This document shows positions 34,591-43,464 of a stretch of DNA of 46,718 bases, in pieces. Source of the stretch: Polaribacter sp. (GTDB taxonomy: Bacteria > Bacteroidota > Bacteroidia > Flavobacteriales > Flavobacteriaceae). A program made the position numbers and the translations under genes. Position 1 is the stretch's first letter; every line of letters starts with the position of its first letter. The stretch is taken from the NCBI GenBank assembly GCA_018663625.1, contig JABJPX010000005.1:1-46718 (forward strand). Direction: 5' to 3'. The notes beneath the pieces were generated by a model, which saw only the letters and a program-made list of their open reading frames with translations, was not told where the DNA came from and ran no database searches.

Positions 34591-35013
34591 ATGAAAGACA
34601 TCCATTCTTATTGGGCCTATTTGGTTTTAGCTTTTTTAGCTTTTGCTGTGGCAAATGCTATTATTGGGTTCACACAAAAAAAAGAATTTAAAGACAAAGA
34701 CCTTAGAATCGGATTGTTTACTTTAATCGTTTCGCACATCCAATTGTTAATTGGCTTGGCTTGGTATTTCATGTCTCCATGGTACAAAGCGCTTAAAACA
34801 GATCCTAATGCTGTTATGGGAGATAAAACAACCCGACTATTGGCGGTAGAACACCCAAGCATGATGATTATTGCCATTGTATTGATTACAATAGGTTGGT
34901 CTAAACACAAAAAGAAAACAACAGATGCTGCACGATTTAAGACCTTTGCGATCTTCTATGGTTTGGCACTATTGATCATTCTTTCCAGAATTCCTTGGAG
35001 TAACTGGATCTAA
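34591..35013 (+). CDS. four-helix membrane protein of unknown function
   Basis: 140 residues with four predicted membrane helices (about 8-26, 43-63, 89-108, 117-135). Histidines sit at helix positions in two motifs, VSHIQLLIGLAWYF (helix 2) and VEHPSMMIIAIVLITIGW (helix 3), reminiscent of heme-b-binding membrane proteins. I have seen relatives in flavobacterial genomes mislabelled as ribosomal protein L27, which it is not. It is 3 bp before plsC and so probably part of the lipid operon. Confidence 0.7.
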   Translation: MKDIHSYWAYLVLAFLAFAVANAIIGFTQKKEFKDKDLRIGLFTLIVSHIQLLIGLAWYFMSPWYKALKTDPNAVMGDKTTRLLAVEHPSMMIIAIVLITIGWSKHKKKTTDAARFKTFAIFYGLALLIILSRIPWSNWI

Positions 35014-35016
35014 ACA

Positions 35017-35745
35017 ATGAAATTTATAAGCTACCTTTTATCACCGGTATTCTTAGTGGTTTTCTTTCTGCTATTGATTATTTTCCATCCACTGCAGTGG
35101 TTGAGTTTCAATCTTTTTGGCATCAATGGACATATCGTAGTCGTAGAAACGCTGAATTGGTTTTTAGTGAAATCCTTGCTCATTTTGGGCGTTCCCGTTC
35201 GTTTCGAAAACAAGCAAAAACTCTCAAAAGAAAACAACTATATTTTTGTGGCCAATCATCAAAGTTTGTATGACATTCCCCCATTAATCTTATACTTAAG
35301 AAAACATTCTCCTAAGTTTGTTGCCAAAATAGAATTGGGAAAAGGAATTCCCAGTATCTCCTACAATCTAAAACACGGAGGTGCTGCTTTAATTGACCGA
35401 AAAGACCCTAGGCAAGCTTTGTCGGCATTGGCTAGTTTTTCAAAAAGAATCAACGCCAACAAATGGTCTGCAGTGATTTTTCCCGAAGGAACACGAAGTA
35501 CTACAGGAAAACCTAAGAAATTTGCTACAAATGGAATTAAAATGATCGCGAAGTACAATAAAGATGCGTACATTGTTCCAATAACAATTAATAATTCTTG
35601 GAAAGTTTATAAATACGGAAAATTCCCTCTTGGTCTTGGAAGTCCAATTACCATAAAAACGCATGAACCTATAGCAATAGCTTCTTTACCATTTGAAGAA
35701 TTAATGACAAAAGTTGAAACAATAATTACATCTCATATAAAATAA
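35017..35745 (+). CDS. plsC: 1-acyl-sn-glycerol-3-phosphate acyltransferase
   Basis: 242 residues of the LPLAT family: adds the second acyl chain to lysophosphatidic acid at the inner membrane. One or two N-terminal membrane helices (FISYLLSPVFLVVFFLLLII), acyltransferase motif I ANHQSLYD (NHxxxxD, about residues 78-85) and motif III FPEGTRST (about 155). It is packed 3 bp after the membrane protein gene and 2 bp before the desaturase, a clear lipid-synthesis unit. Confidence 0.9.
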   Translation: MKFISYLLSPVFLVVFFLLLIIFHPLQWLSFNLFGINGHIVVVETLNWFLVKSLLILGVPVRFENKQKLSKENNYIFVANHQSLYDIPPLILYLRKHSPKFVAKIELGKGIPSISYNLKHGGAALIDRKDPRQALSALASFSKRINANKWSAVIFPEGTRSTTGKPKKFATNGIKMIAKYNKDAYIVPITINNSWKVYKYGKFPLGLGSPITIKTHEPIAIASLPFEELMTKVETIITSHIK

Positions 35746-35747
35746 GT

Positions 35748-36728
35748 ATGTCTATACAAAACATTCGAAAAGAAGTAATGAAGACCCTGGAAAAAAACAT
35801 CGACACCTTCGTCGATAAATTTTTAATTCCAGCAGAAAAGATTTGGCAACCCACCGATTTTTTACCCAACTCACAAAAGGATACTTTTATTGATGAAATA
35901 AAAGAAATTCAAGAATTGTCTAAAGATTTAAGTGATGATTTTTGGGTGGTTCTAGTAGGTGATACCATTACCGAAGAGGCACTCCCAACTTATGAGTCTT
36001 GGTTGTTAGATATCGATGGTATTTCGCAACAACCCGATAACGGTTGGGCAAAATGGATTCGTTCCTGGACTGCAGAAGAAAACAGACACGGAGATACTTT
36101 AAACAAATACTTGTACTTGTCTGGAAGAGTAAACATGCGTGAAGTAGAAATTACAACACAGCATTTAATTTCTGACGGTTTTGATATTGGAACGGCTTCC
36201 GATCCTTATAAGAACTTTGTATATACCAGTTTTCAAGAATTGGCAACCTATATTTCACACAACAACGTCGCAAAAATTGCCCGTAAAAAAGGACATAAAG
36301 CCTTGGCTAAAATGTCTAAGATTATCGCAGGAGACGAAATGCGTCACCACGTTGCATACACAGAATTTGTAAGACAAATTTTTGCCATTGACCCCAGTGA
36401 AATGATGCTGGCCTTTCAACACATGATGAAGCACAAAATTGTGATGCCCGCGCTGCATTTAAGAGAATCATTTTCCGAAAAAGGAAGTCTGTTTGCTAAT
36501 TTCTCTACCGTAGCCCAAAGAGCAGGCGTGTATACTGGTTTCGATTATATTGATATTTTAAGGAAACTAAACGCTGCTTGGGAAATTGAAAAAATTACAG
36601 GCTTAACTGCAGAAGCAGAAAAAGCAAGAGATTATTTATTGAAACTTCCAGACAGAATGTATCGAATTACAGAACGTATTGTAATTCCAAAAACAAAGTT
36701 TCAATTCAAATGGTTGAATCCGATCTAA
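35748..36728 (+). CDS. acyl-ACP desaturase (soluble di-iron)
   Basis: 326 residues. Soluble ferritin-like di-iron enzyme that introduces a cis double bond into acyl-ACP, as plant stearoyl-ACP desaturase does. The two iron-binding helices show EENRHGD (about residues 111-117) and DEMRHHVAY (about 198-206). Also seen are WDDFW-like DDFWVVLVGD and TITEEALPTYE, which match the family. It needs reduced ferredoxin; the ferredoxin and reductase at 18789-20176 are candidates, but that is only inference. Co-transcribed with plsC. Confidence 0.92.
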   Translation: MSIQNIRKEVMKTLEKNIDTFVDKFLIPAEKIWQPTDFLPNSQKDTFIDEIKEIQELSKDLSDDFWVVLVGDTITEEALPTYESWLLDIDGISQQPDNGWAKWIRSWTAEENRHGDTLNKYLYLSGRVNMREVEITTQHLISDGFDIGTASDPYKNFVYTSFQELATYISHNNVAKIARKKGHKALAKMSKIIAGDEMRHHVAYTEFVRQIFAIDPSEMMLAFQHMMKHKIVMPALHLRESFSEKGSLFANFSTVAQRAGVYTGFDYIDILRKLNAAWEIEKITGLTAEAEKARDYLLKLPDRMYRITERIVIPKTKFQFKWLNPI

Positions 36729-36735
36729 AAAAACC

Positions 36736-36770
36736 AAATCTCCTTGTAAAATTACAAGGAGATTTTTTTT
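36736..36770. terminator. bidirectional terminator
   Basis: AAATCTCCTTGTAA (36736-36749) and TTACAAGGAGATTT (36752-36765) are a perfect 14-bp stem with a 2-nt loop and flanking A and T runs, between the desaturase and the convergent hydrolase. Confidence 0.88.
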
Positions 36771-37551
36771 ATTTAGTAATTTCAAAAATATCTTGATCCT
36801 TTAAAAAAGGTAACTTTAGTCTGACAGTGTCTTGGTGAGATTTAGAAACTGTTAATATTGCAACTTCGTTATTATTATCTTCAAAGTTTGTTAAACAATT
36901 TCCAAGACAATCGTAAGCCGCAGATTTCCCTAAGTATTGATGCCCATTAGCATCTTTTCCTACCCGATTAACACCTAATGTATAGGTCATATTTTCAATA
37001 GCTCTGGCTTGCAACAACGTATTCCAAGCTTGAATTCTTGGAGTCGGCCAATTGGCCACATACAACAAAAGGTCATACTGTTCGGTATTTCGTGACCAAG
37101 CAGGAAAACGCAAATCATAACAAATGAGCGGACAAATTCTCCATCCTTTATAGGTTACAATTAACTTATTGGTCCCTGCCGAGTAAACTTCATGTTCTTT
37201 TGCTAAAGTAAATGAATGCCGTTTATCATAGAATTCAATTTTTCCAGAAGGGTGCACAAAAAGCAAGCGATTGTAAAATTGATCCCGATCAGAAATCACC
37301 AAACTACCCACAATAGCAGCCTTCTTATTTACCGCCATTTCTTGAATCCAAGCAACAGAGGTACCGTCCATTTTTTCAGCTACTTTTGAAGCATTCATGG
37401 TAAAGCCAGTGGTAAACATTTCTGGTAAAACAATAAGTGCAACGTCTAATGGAATTGTCGCAATTTTACGTTCAAATTGTTCGCGATTTTCCGTTGGGTT
37501 TTCCCACACTAAATCAGATTGAATAATAGCTACTTTTAATTCGGATGCCAT
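36769..37551 (-). CDS. nitrilase-superfamily omega-amidase
   Basis: 260 residues. The Glu-Lys-Cys triad is visible: Glu in VLPEMFTTGF, Lys in EFYDKRHSFT and Cys in LICYDLRFP. The sequence resembles YafV/Nit2 omega-amidases, which hydrolyse alpha-ketoglutaramate or alpha-ketosuccinamate left by glutamine transaminases and the methionine salvage pathway. It is a single gene with a -7 box 31 nt upstream, divergent from the AddB-like gene. Confidence 0.87.
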   Translation of the reverse strand: MASELKVAIIQSDLVWENPTENREQFERKIATIPLDVALIVLPEMFTTGFTMNASKVAEKMDGTSVAWIQEMAVNKKAAIVGSLVISDRDQFYNRLLFVHPSGKIEFYDKRHSFTLAKEHEVYSAGTNKLIVTYKGWRICPLICYDLRFPAWSRNTEQYDLLLYVANWPTPRIQAWNTLLQARAIENMTYTLGVNRVGKDANGHQYLGKSAAYDCLGNCLTNFEDNNNEVAILTVSKSHQDTVRLKLPFLKDQDIFEITK

Positions 37552-37582
37552 TTTTTAATGGATAAATAAAGTTTAGTTCCTT

Positions 37583-37590
37583 CAAAAATA
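37583..37590 (-). promoter_or_regulatory. -7 box TATTTTTG of the omega-amidase gene
   Basis: TATTTTTG on the minus strand, 31 nt before ATG 37551. Confidence 0.45.
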
Positions 37591-37627
37591 AGATAAATAT
37601 TGTACATTGTTTTTCAAATTGATATGA

Positions 37628-40378
37628 ATGCATTCTTTTATTTCTGAAACGATAGATACTGTTTTAAAAACTACAAAATCCTTTGAAAATGTAGTTTTTA
37701 TATTGCCTTCTCAAAGGGCGGGTGTTTTTGTGAAACAAACATTGAAAGATAAAATTAGGGCAGGTTTTCTTCCTGAAATCCAAAATATTGGAAGTTTTAT
37801 CGAAGAAGTGTCAGAAATTTCGAAAGTCGATAGCGTAGCACTATTGTTTCATTTTTATACCATTTATAAAAGTGTTGAAAAAAACCCAGATTCCTTTGAC
37901 AAGTTTTCGTCATGGGCATTTACAGTACTACAAGATTTCAATGAAATCGATCAGCATTTAGTAAAAGCTACAGAAATATTTGTGTATTTAAGGGATATTG
38001 AACGCTTAAAAAAGTGGTCTGTAGAGGGTACTTTTAAAGAAACAGAAATGGTAAAAGATCATTTTTCATTTGTGGAAAAATTGGGTGAATTTTATCCAAA
38101 GCTCTACGCTTTTTTAAAAGAGAAAAATATTGGGTACCAAGGGTTAATTTATAGAGAGGCAACCCTAAAAATGGATGCATATCTCCAAAAAAATCAACAT
38201 AAAAAATTCTTTTTTATTGGTTTTAACGCCTTAAACAATGCAGAAGAAGTCTTGTTTCAAAAAATGCTGGCAGCGCAGAATACAACAATTTATTGGGACA
38301 TTGACGCGGCATTTTTAGACAAAAAACAACAAGCAGGTCAGTTTATCAGAAAATACAAAAGCACCTGGAAACATTATGAAAAAAACGATTTAAATACCAT
38401 TGGAACTACTTTTTTTGACAAAAAAAACATTGAAGTCATTGGACTTTCAAAAAACATTTCTCAAATAAAATACGCAGGAGAAATTTTATCAAAACTACCG
38501 AAATTGCAAAATACTGCCATGGTTTTGTCAGATGAAACATTGCTACCAATTACGTTGAGTTCTTTGCCAAAAAATGTAGATGCCATAAACATCACCATGG
38601 GATATCCTTTAAAAGACATCCCTTCTACTGCTTTAGTGTACAGTGTGTTTCAATTATTTTTATCGCAAGAAAAACTTCAGAAAAAAGTAGAAAACAGTTT
38701 CTATCACAAAGATGTCATTCGTTTTATAAAGGAACCCGCGATTTACAAATTGCTTCAAAAAAACAATATTTCAATTGCAGATGAAATAGCTACCGCAATC
38801 GCAAAAGAAAACAACACTTTTATTGACGTAGCCTACCTAAATACTTTCCTAGAGAAGCTAGAGATGACGTCACAAAAAACAATCAGGGTTATTTTTAATC
38901 CATTTTCAACAATTGCAAATTTCATTTCGCGTATCCTAGATTTAATTAACCTATTAAAAGAGGATACAAACCCATTAGAAACAGAATTTTTATTCCGTTT
39001 TCATACGATTTTCATGCAGCTTCAAGATTTGCATAATGACTATCATTATTTTCAAAATTTAAAAACATTGCACTTGTTTTTTAAGCAATTAATTGGATCG
39101 GAGAGCCTGTCTTTTCAGGGAGAACCCTTAAAAGGATTACAATTAATGGGCATGTTAGAAACACGTGTTTTAGATTTTGAAAACGTCATCATTACTTCTG
39201 TAAATGAGGGTGTTTTACCCGCCAACAGTCTGCAACAATCTTTCATCCCTTTTGATGTAAAAGTGGAGTTTGACTTGCCAACTTACCGAGAAAAAGATGC
39301 TATTTTTTCTTATCATTTCTTTCGTTTACTACAAAGAGCTAAAAATATTTTCATCCTCTACAATACAGAACCCGATGTATTTGGAAGTGGTGAAAAAAGT
39401 CGTTTTGTCTCCCAATTAGAAATGATACGTGATGACATTCAGCAAAAAATGATTAGTCCAAAAGTAGTTACAGAAAAAGCAATTTTAAAAGAAATACCTA
39501 AAAATGAGGCGGTCATAAACATCCTAAAAACCTTGGCTCAAAAAGGAGTTTCCCCATCGGCGTTGACAAGTTATTTGTACAATCCAATTAAATTTTACAA
39601 ACAGAAAATTTTAAAAATTAGAGAATTAGACGATGTCGAGGAAACTGTCGCTTTTAACACGCTTGGGACAGTTGTTCATGAAACCTTAGATGAATTATAC
39701 ACCCCTTTTGTAGGGCGTTTTCTAGAAGCAGAAGCGGTTTCAGAAATGCTTAAAAAAGCAAAGCCTCTAGTTGAGAAGCATTTTAAAATAGGGTTTAAAA
39801 GTGGGGATTTAAAAACGGGTAAAAATCGTCTTATTTTTGAGGTTGCCAATCGATTTGTTGTCAATTTTCTACAACAAGAACTCACTCTATTAAAGGACGG
39901 AGACAATCAATTAAAAATAATTGCTACTGAAGAGAACTTGGCAGCAACAATTCTAGTTGATGGATTGGATTTTCCAATAAAAATTCATGGACAGGTAGAT
40001 CGTGTTGATGAATTGAATGGAGTAACCAGAATTATCGATTACAAGTCTGGAATGGTGTCTAGCACAAATTTAAAAGTACCTGATTTTTCGAATATTAGAG
40101 ATGAAAAATACCACAAAGCCGTTCAGGTTTTACTGTATGCTTTCTTGTATACAAAAAACAAAAAATATGACTTTAACAAACCTTTAGAAGCGGGGATTAT
40201 CTCATTCAAAAACTTAAAAAACGGGTTTTTATCGACGAATTTTTCTGCCTCTAGAACAAAAGATTCTTTGATTACAGAAGCGAAATTAGCCGAGTTTATT
40301 GAAGAAATAAAATCGTTTTTAATAGAAATGTATGACTTAGAAACTCCTTTTATAGAACCTCCAAATTTGAAGTATTAA
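37628..40378 (+). CDS. AddB/RexB-like PD-(D/E)XK nuclease of a recombination complex
   Basis: 916 residues. The N-terminal part has a degenerate helicase fold (VFILPSQRAGVFVKQTL with no Walker Lys) and the middle the superfamily block VIITSVNEGVLP...PTYREKDAIFSYHFFRLLQRAKN. The C-terminal RecB-type nuclease shows GTVVHETLDELY (about 679), GQVDRVDELNG and IIDYKSG (about 803-809), the D...DYK active site. AddB proteins often hold a 4Fe-4S cluster; here the region after SALTSYLYNP has no matching cysteines. It likely works with an AddA/UvrD-type helicase in double-strand break processing; none is in the window. The stop TAA overlaps the stop of the convergent gene. Confidence 0.87.
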   Translation: MHSFISETIDTVLKTTKSFENVVFILPSQRAGVFVKQTLKDKIRAGFLPEIQNIGSFIEEVSEISKVDSVALLFHFYTIYKSVEKNPDSFDKFSSWAFTVLQDFNEIDQHLVKATEIFVYLRDIERLKKWSVEGTFKETEMVKDHFSFVEKLGEFYPKLYAFLKEKNIGYQGLIYREATLKMDAYLQKNQHKKFFFIGFNALNNAEEVLFQKMLAAQNTTIYWDIDAAFLDKKQQAGQFIRKYKSTWKHYEKNDLNTIGTTFFDKKNIEVIGLSKNISQIKYAGEILSKLPKLQNTAMVLSDETLLPITLSSLPKNVDAINITMGYPLKDIPSTALVYSVFQLFLSQEKLQKKVENSFYHKDVIRFIKEPAIYKLLQKNNISIADEIATAIAKENNTFIDVAYLNTFLEKLEMTSQKTIRVIFNPFSTIANFISRILDLINLLKEDTNPLETEFLFRFHTIFMQLQDLHNDYHYFQNLKTLHLFFKQLIGSESLSFQGEPLKGLQLMGMLETRVLDFENVIITSVNEGVLPANSLQQSFIPFDVKVEFDLPTYREKDAIFSYHFFRLLQRAKNIFILYNTEPDVFGSGEKSRFVSQLEMIRDDIQQKMISPKVVTEKAILKEIPKNEAVINILKTLAQKGVSPSALTSYLYNPIKFYKQKILKIRELDDVEETVAFNTLGTVVHETLDELYTPFVGRFLEAEAVSEMLKKAKPLVEKHFKIGFKSGDLKTGKNRLIFEVANRFVVNFLQQELTLLKDGDNQLKIIATEENLAATILVDGLDFPIKIHGQVDRVDELNGVTRIIDYKSGMVSSTNLKVPDFSNIRDEKYHKAVQVLLYAFLYTKNKKYDFNKPLEAGIISFKNLKNGFLSTNFSASRTKDSLITEAKLAEFIEEIKSFLIEMYDLETPFIEPPNLKY

Positions 40379-41169
40379 AGCTTCCCTCGTAAAATTAACA
40401 AAGGGACATCACAATAAAACTCTTCTTTTAAGATTACTTTTTTCTCCCAAAGCTTTTTAAAGAAACCTCTTTTACGTCTGAAAACGCATAATAAATCGGG
40501 ATTCATAAGTTTCATATTGCTTAAAACACCTTGATAAGTAGTCGCGCTCTCTGTGACAGTTAAGGTAGTTTTAAGTATTTCTAAATCGGCGTTTAATACC
40601 AAGTCTTCATCGGCGTGGTTGGGCGTTTTCACCAACAATAAGTTTACTGCCGCATCAAAAGTATTTGCAAACGCTTGCAAAGGTTTTAATGTTTTTCTTT
40701 TGTTGATAATCCCCGATTTAAAGGCGGTTAAAATAGATTTTATGGGTTGGTAAGTATATCCGTTTGGAATAATTAGAACAGGAGTTTCTGTTCTTTTAAC
40801 AATGCTTCCGGTAGTTCTTCCTAAAAAAACCTCATCCTTAATCGAATTGCTTTTTGGCCCCACGATAATCAAATCAATTCCTAACTCATTGTCTATAGAA
40901 TCAATGGTATCTAAAACACTTCCCTTTGCCGAAATTAATTTAATTTCAACATTTTTTCGATTCACAGAATTTACAACAGAGCGCATGTATAAATTTGTTT
41001 CACGTTCGATAATCGAATCAATATTAATAATCGTACCCGCTTTTGTTTGAAAATTATAGGCTCTAAAAACAAAAATTTTTGCATCAAATTTTGTTGCAAA
41101 ATCAATCGCGTATTGCAATGTGTTTGAGGCATTTTCTGTGGATCCGATAGGAACTAAAATATGTTTCAT
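40375..41169 (-). CDS. universal stress protein, tandem UspA type
   Basis: 264 residues, two Usp domains. The first (1-135) begins MKHILVPIGSTENASNTLQYA and has an ATP-binding-type end VGPKSNSIKDEVFLGRTTGSIVK...VLIIP. The second (about 140-264) lacks a clear nucleotide motif and ends DVPLLILRG. Usp proteins respond to stress and energy state; the role here is unknown. Its stop overlaps that of the AddB-like gene in the palindrome TTAA. A TACCTTTG -7 box lies 22 nt upstream. Confidence 0.87.
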   Translation of the reverse strand: MKHILVPIGSTENASNTLQYAIDFATKFDAKIFVFRAYNFQTKAGTIINIDSIIERETNLYMRSVVNSVNRKNVEIKLISAKGSVLDTIDSIDNELGIDLIIVGPKSNSIKDEVFLGRTTGSIVKRTETPVLIIPNGYTYQPIKSILTAFKSGIINKRKTLKPLQAFANTFDAAVNLLLVKTPNHADEDLVLNADLEILKTTLTVTESATTYQGVLSNMKLMNPDLLCVFRRKRGFFKKLWEKKVILKEEFYCDVPLLILRGKL

Positions 41170-41191
41170 GATCTAGTGTTTTTTATATCTG

Positions 41192-41199
41192 CAAAGGTA
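41192..41199 (-). promoter_or_regulatory. -7 box TACCTTTG of the universal stress gene
   Basis: TACCTTTG on the minus strand, 22 nt before ATG 41169. Together with the same octamer on the plus strand at 41242 it makes a divergent pair of identical boxes. Confidence 0.5.
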
Positions 41200-41241
41200 C
41201 AGATTTTTATACGATTCGCATTTTTAAGTTGTGAGGAAGTG

Positions 41242-41249
41242 TACCTTTG
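41242..41249 (+). promoter_or_regulatory. -7 box TACCTTTG of the MATE gene
   Basis: TACCTTTG on the plus strand, 19 nt before the TTG start at 41269. With flanking bases, GCAAAGGTAC (41191) and GTACCTTTG (41241) form a 9-bp inverted repeat. Confidence 0.5.
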
Positions 41250-41268
41250 TTGCTGAAAATTATTTTAT

Positions 41269-42603
41269 TTGAAAACAAATATACATTTTAAAAACATTAA
41301 CAAATTAGCAATTCCTGCGCTCATTGCAGGAATTGCAGAACCTCTTCTGTCTATTACAGATACTGCCATTATTGGGAATATGGAAAGCAATGCTACAGAA
41401 AGTTTGGCTGCCGTAGGGATTGTGGGTGCGTTTATATCGATGTTGGTGTGGGTTTTTGGACAGGTTCGAAGCGCCATTTCTTCAATTATTTCTCAATATG
41501 TTGGCGCACATAAATTAGAGGAAGTCAATGATTTGCCTGTCCAAGCAACAGCCATTGTTCTTTTGGGGAGTTTCCTTGTTTTGGCAATCTCCTACCCTTT
41601 TGCCACACAAATTTTTGAGTTTTACAATGCAACGGGGATGATCTTAGACTCGGCTGTAATGTATTTTAAAATACGAATTTTTGGTTTTCCTTTTTCATTG
41701 TTCGTTTTTGCTATTTTTGGCACTTTTAGAGGTTTGCAAAACACCTATTACCCAATGTTGATTGCCATTACTGGTGCACTTTTAAATATTGTTTTAGATA
41801 TTGTTCTTGTCTACGGCATTGAAGGGATTATCGCGCCAATGCATATTGAAGGTGCTGCTTATGCAAGTGTACTATCACAAATTGTAATGGCAGGTATTGC
41901 AGCATCCTTATTGGTAAAAAAGACATCCATTTCCCTAAAGGTACAGTTGCCTTTTAACAAAGAAATCAAACGCATGTTGGGCATGATTTCCAACTTATTT
42001 ATTCGCACCATTGCATTGAATGTTGCGCTGTATTTTGGGACTTCCTATGCAACAAGTTACGGAAAAGAATATATTGCTGCCTATACCATTGGATTGAATA
42101 TTTGGTTTTTAGGAGCCTTTATGATTGATGGGTATTCGAGTGCGGGCAATATTTTATCTGGAAAATTATTAGGCGCAAAAGACTATCAAACACTTCTAAA
42201 ACTAAGTCGTAAATTAACAAAATATGGATTTGTAATTGGAGGGTGTTTGACTATTTTTGGAGGTCTTTTTTATGAATCTATCGGAACTGTTTTCACAAAA
42301 GACCCCGTGGTTTTAGAAAAGTTTTATGCTAGTTTTTGGATCATTTTAGCCATGCAACCGCTTTGCGCGATTACTTTTATTTTTGACGGAATGTACAAAG
42401 GCATGGGAGAAATGAAAATACTGAGAAACTTACTACTCCTTTCTACAGGGGTTGTTTTTATTCCTGTTTTACTAGTTTTTGATGCCTTCGATTATAAATT
42501 ACATGCCATTTGGATAGCGTTTACTTGTTGGATTGTTGTACGTGGATTCCCGTTAATTCTTCTTTTTAGGTGGAAATTTATACCACTTGCTCAAAAAAAA
42601 TAG
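41269..42603 (+). CDS. MATE-family exporter, DinF-like
   Basis: 444 residues with about twelve membrane helices in two MatE halves. Seen: LAIPALIAGIAEPLLSITDTAIIG in helix 1, GQVRSAISSIISQYVGA, and FGTFRGLQNTYYPM between halves. It exports organic cations or drugs by Na+ or H+ antiport; the substrate is unknown. The start is TTG at 41269: no ATG exists between the -7 box at 41242 and the first helix, and the sequence KTNIHFKNINKLAIP fits the family start. Confidence 0.9.
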   Translation: MKTNIHFKNINKLAIPALIAGIAEPLLSITDTAIIGNMESNATESLAAVGIVGAFISMLVWVFGQVRSAISSIISQYVGAHKLEEVNDLPVQATAIVLLGSFLVLAISYPFATQIFEFYNATGMILDSAVMYFKIRIFGFPFSLFVFAIFGTFRGLQNTYYPMLIAITGALLNIVLDIVLVYGIEGIIAPMHIEGAAYASVLSQIVMAGIAASLLVKKTSISLKVQLPFNKEIKRMLGMISNLFIRTIALNVALYFGTSYATSYGKEYIAAYTIGLNIWFLGAFMIDGYSSAGNILSGKLLGAKDYQTLLKLSRKLTKYGFVIGGCLTIFGGLFYESIGTVFTKDPVVLEKFYASFWIILAMQPLCAITFIFDGMYKGMGEMKILRNLLLLSTGVVFIPVLLVFDAFDYKLHAIWIAFTCWIVVRGFPLILLFRWKFIPLAQKK

Positions 42604-42644
42604 AAAACTCTCTTTTCAAGAAATAGATTTGATGAATAAAAACT

Positions 42645-42652
42645 TACTTTTG
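42645..42652 (+). promoter_or_regulatory. -7 box TACTTTTG of the enoyl-CoA hydratase gene
   Basis: TACTTTTG matches TAnnTTTG, 18 nt before ATG 42671. A TTTG lies 13 nt further upstream, closer than usual. Confidence 0.5.
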
Positions 42653-42670
42653 ACTTAAATTAGTAGCAAA

Positions 42671-43438
42671 ATGAACACAACCCGCAAAAACGGCAGTTTA
42701 TCTACCAAAATAGATCAGAAAATTGCGACGGTAGAATTTGGGCATCCTGCAAGCAATTCTTTTCCAAGTGAACTCTTAGAAAGATTGACAAAGGAATTTT
42801 ATGCCCTTTCAAAGAATGAAGCAGTAGCCGTAATCATTCTAAAATCTGAAGGAAATGGCACATTTTGTGCAGGAGCTTCTTTTGATGAACTTATTGCAAT
42901 TCAGAATCTAGAAGAGGGCGCGCGCTTTTTTGCGGGCTTTGCCAACGTTATAAATGCCATGAGAACCTGTACCAAATTAATTATTGGTCGTGTTCATGGA
43001 AAAGCCGTTGGTGGTGGTGTTGGCTTGGCTGCTGCTTGTGATTATGTTTTAGCAACGGATAAAGCTGCTATAAAATTATCGGAATTGACTATCGGAATTG
43101 GCCCTTTTGTGATTGCTCCGGCGGTAGAACGAAAAATGGGGCTGTCGGGCTTTTCTGAACTCGCACTGAATGCTACTGCTTGGAAAAATGCTTATTGGGC
43201 AAAAGAAAAAGGGTTATTTGCTGGTGTTTTTGAATCGGTAACAGAATTGGATACGGAAGTCGCTTCGTTGTCAGAAAAATTAGCGAGCTACAATCCGGAT
43301 GCTTTAATAGAAATGAAAAAAATCCTTTGGAAGGACACTTCAAATTGGAAAACACTCTTGGAAGAAAGAGCGGCTATTTCGGGACAATTGGTCTTGTCAT
43401 TGTTTACCAAAAACGCGTTGGCAAAATTTAAAAAATAA
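42671..43438 (+). CDS. enoyl-CoA hydratase/isomerase family protein
   Basis: 255 residues of the crotonase fold. Oxyanion-hole segments are TFCAGASFDEL (about 65-75) and HGKAVGGGVGLAAACDYVLA (about 113-132). The second catalytic Glu is present in KLSELTIGIGPFVIAPAVE, but the position of the first (GxxE in mitochondrial hydratase) is Gly in GGGVGLA. It resembles the methylglutaconyl-CoA hydratase-like proteins of leucine breakdown in flavobacteria, but I cannot fix the substrate. It stands in front of a small peptide gene and queD. Confidence 0.85.
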   Translation: MNTTRKNGSLSTKIDQKIATVEFGHPASNSFPSELLERLTKEFYALSKNEAVAVIILKSEGNGTFCAGASFDELIAIQNLEEGARFFAGFANVINAMRTCTKLIIGRVHGKAVGGGVGLAAACDYVLATDKAAIKLSELTIGIGPFVIAPAVERKMGLSGFSELALNATAWKNAYWAKEKGLFAGVFESVTELDTEVASLSEKLASYNPDALIEMKKILWKDTSNWKTLLEERAAISGQLVLSLFTKNALAKFKK

Positions 43439-43464
43439 AATAACAGTTTTAAAACAATATTGAT

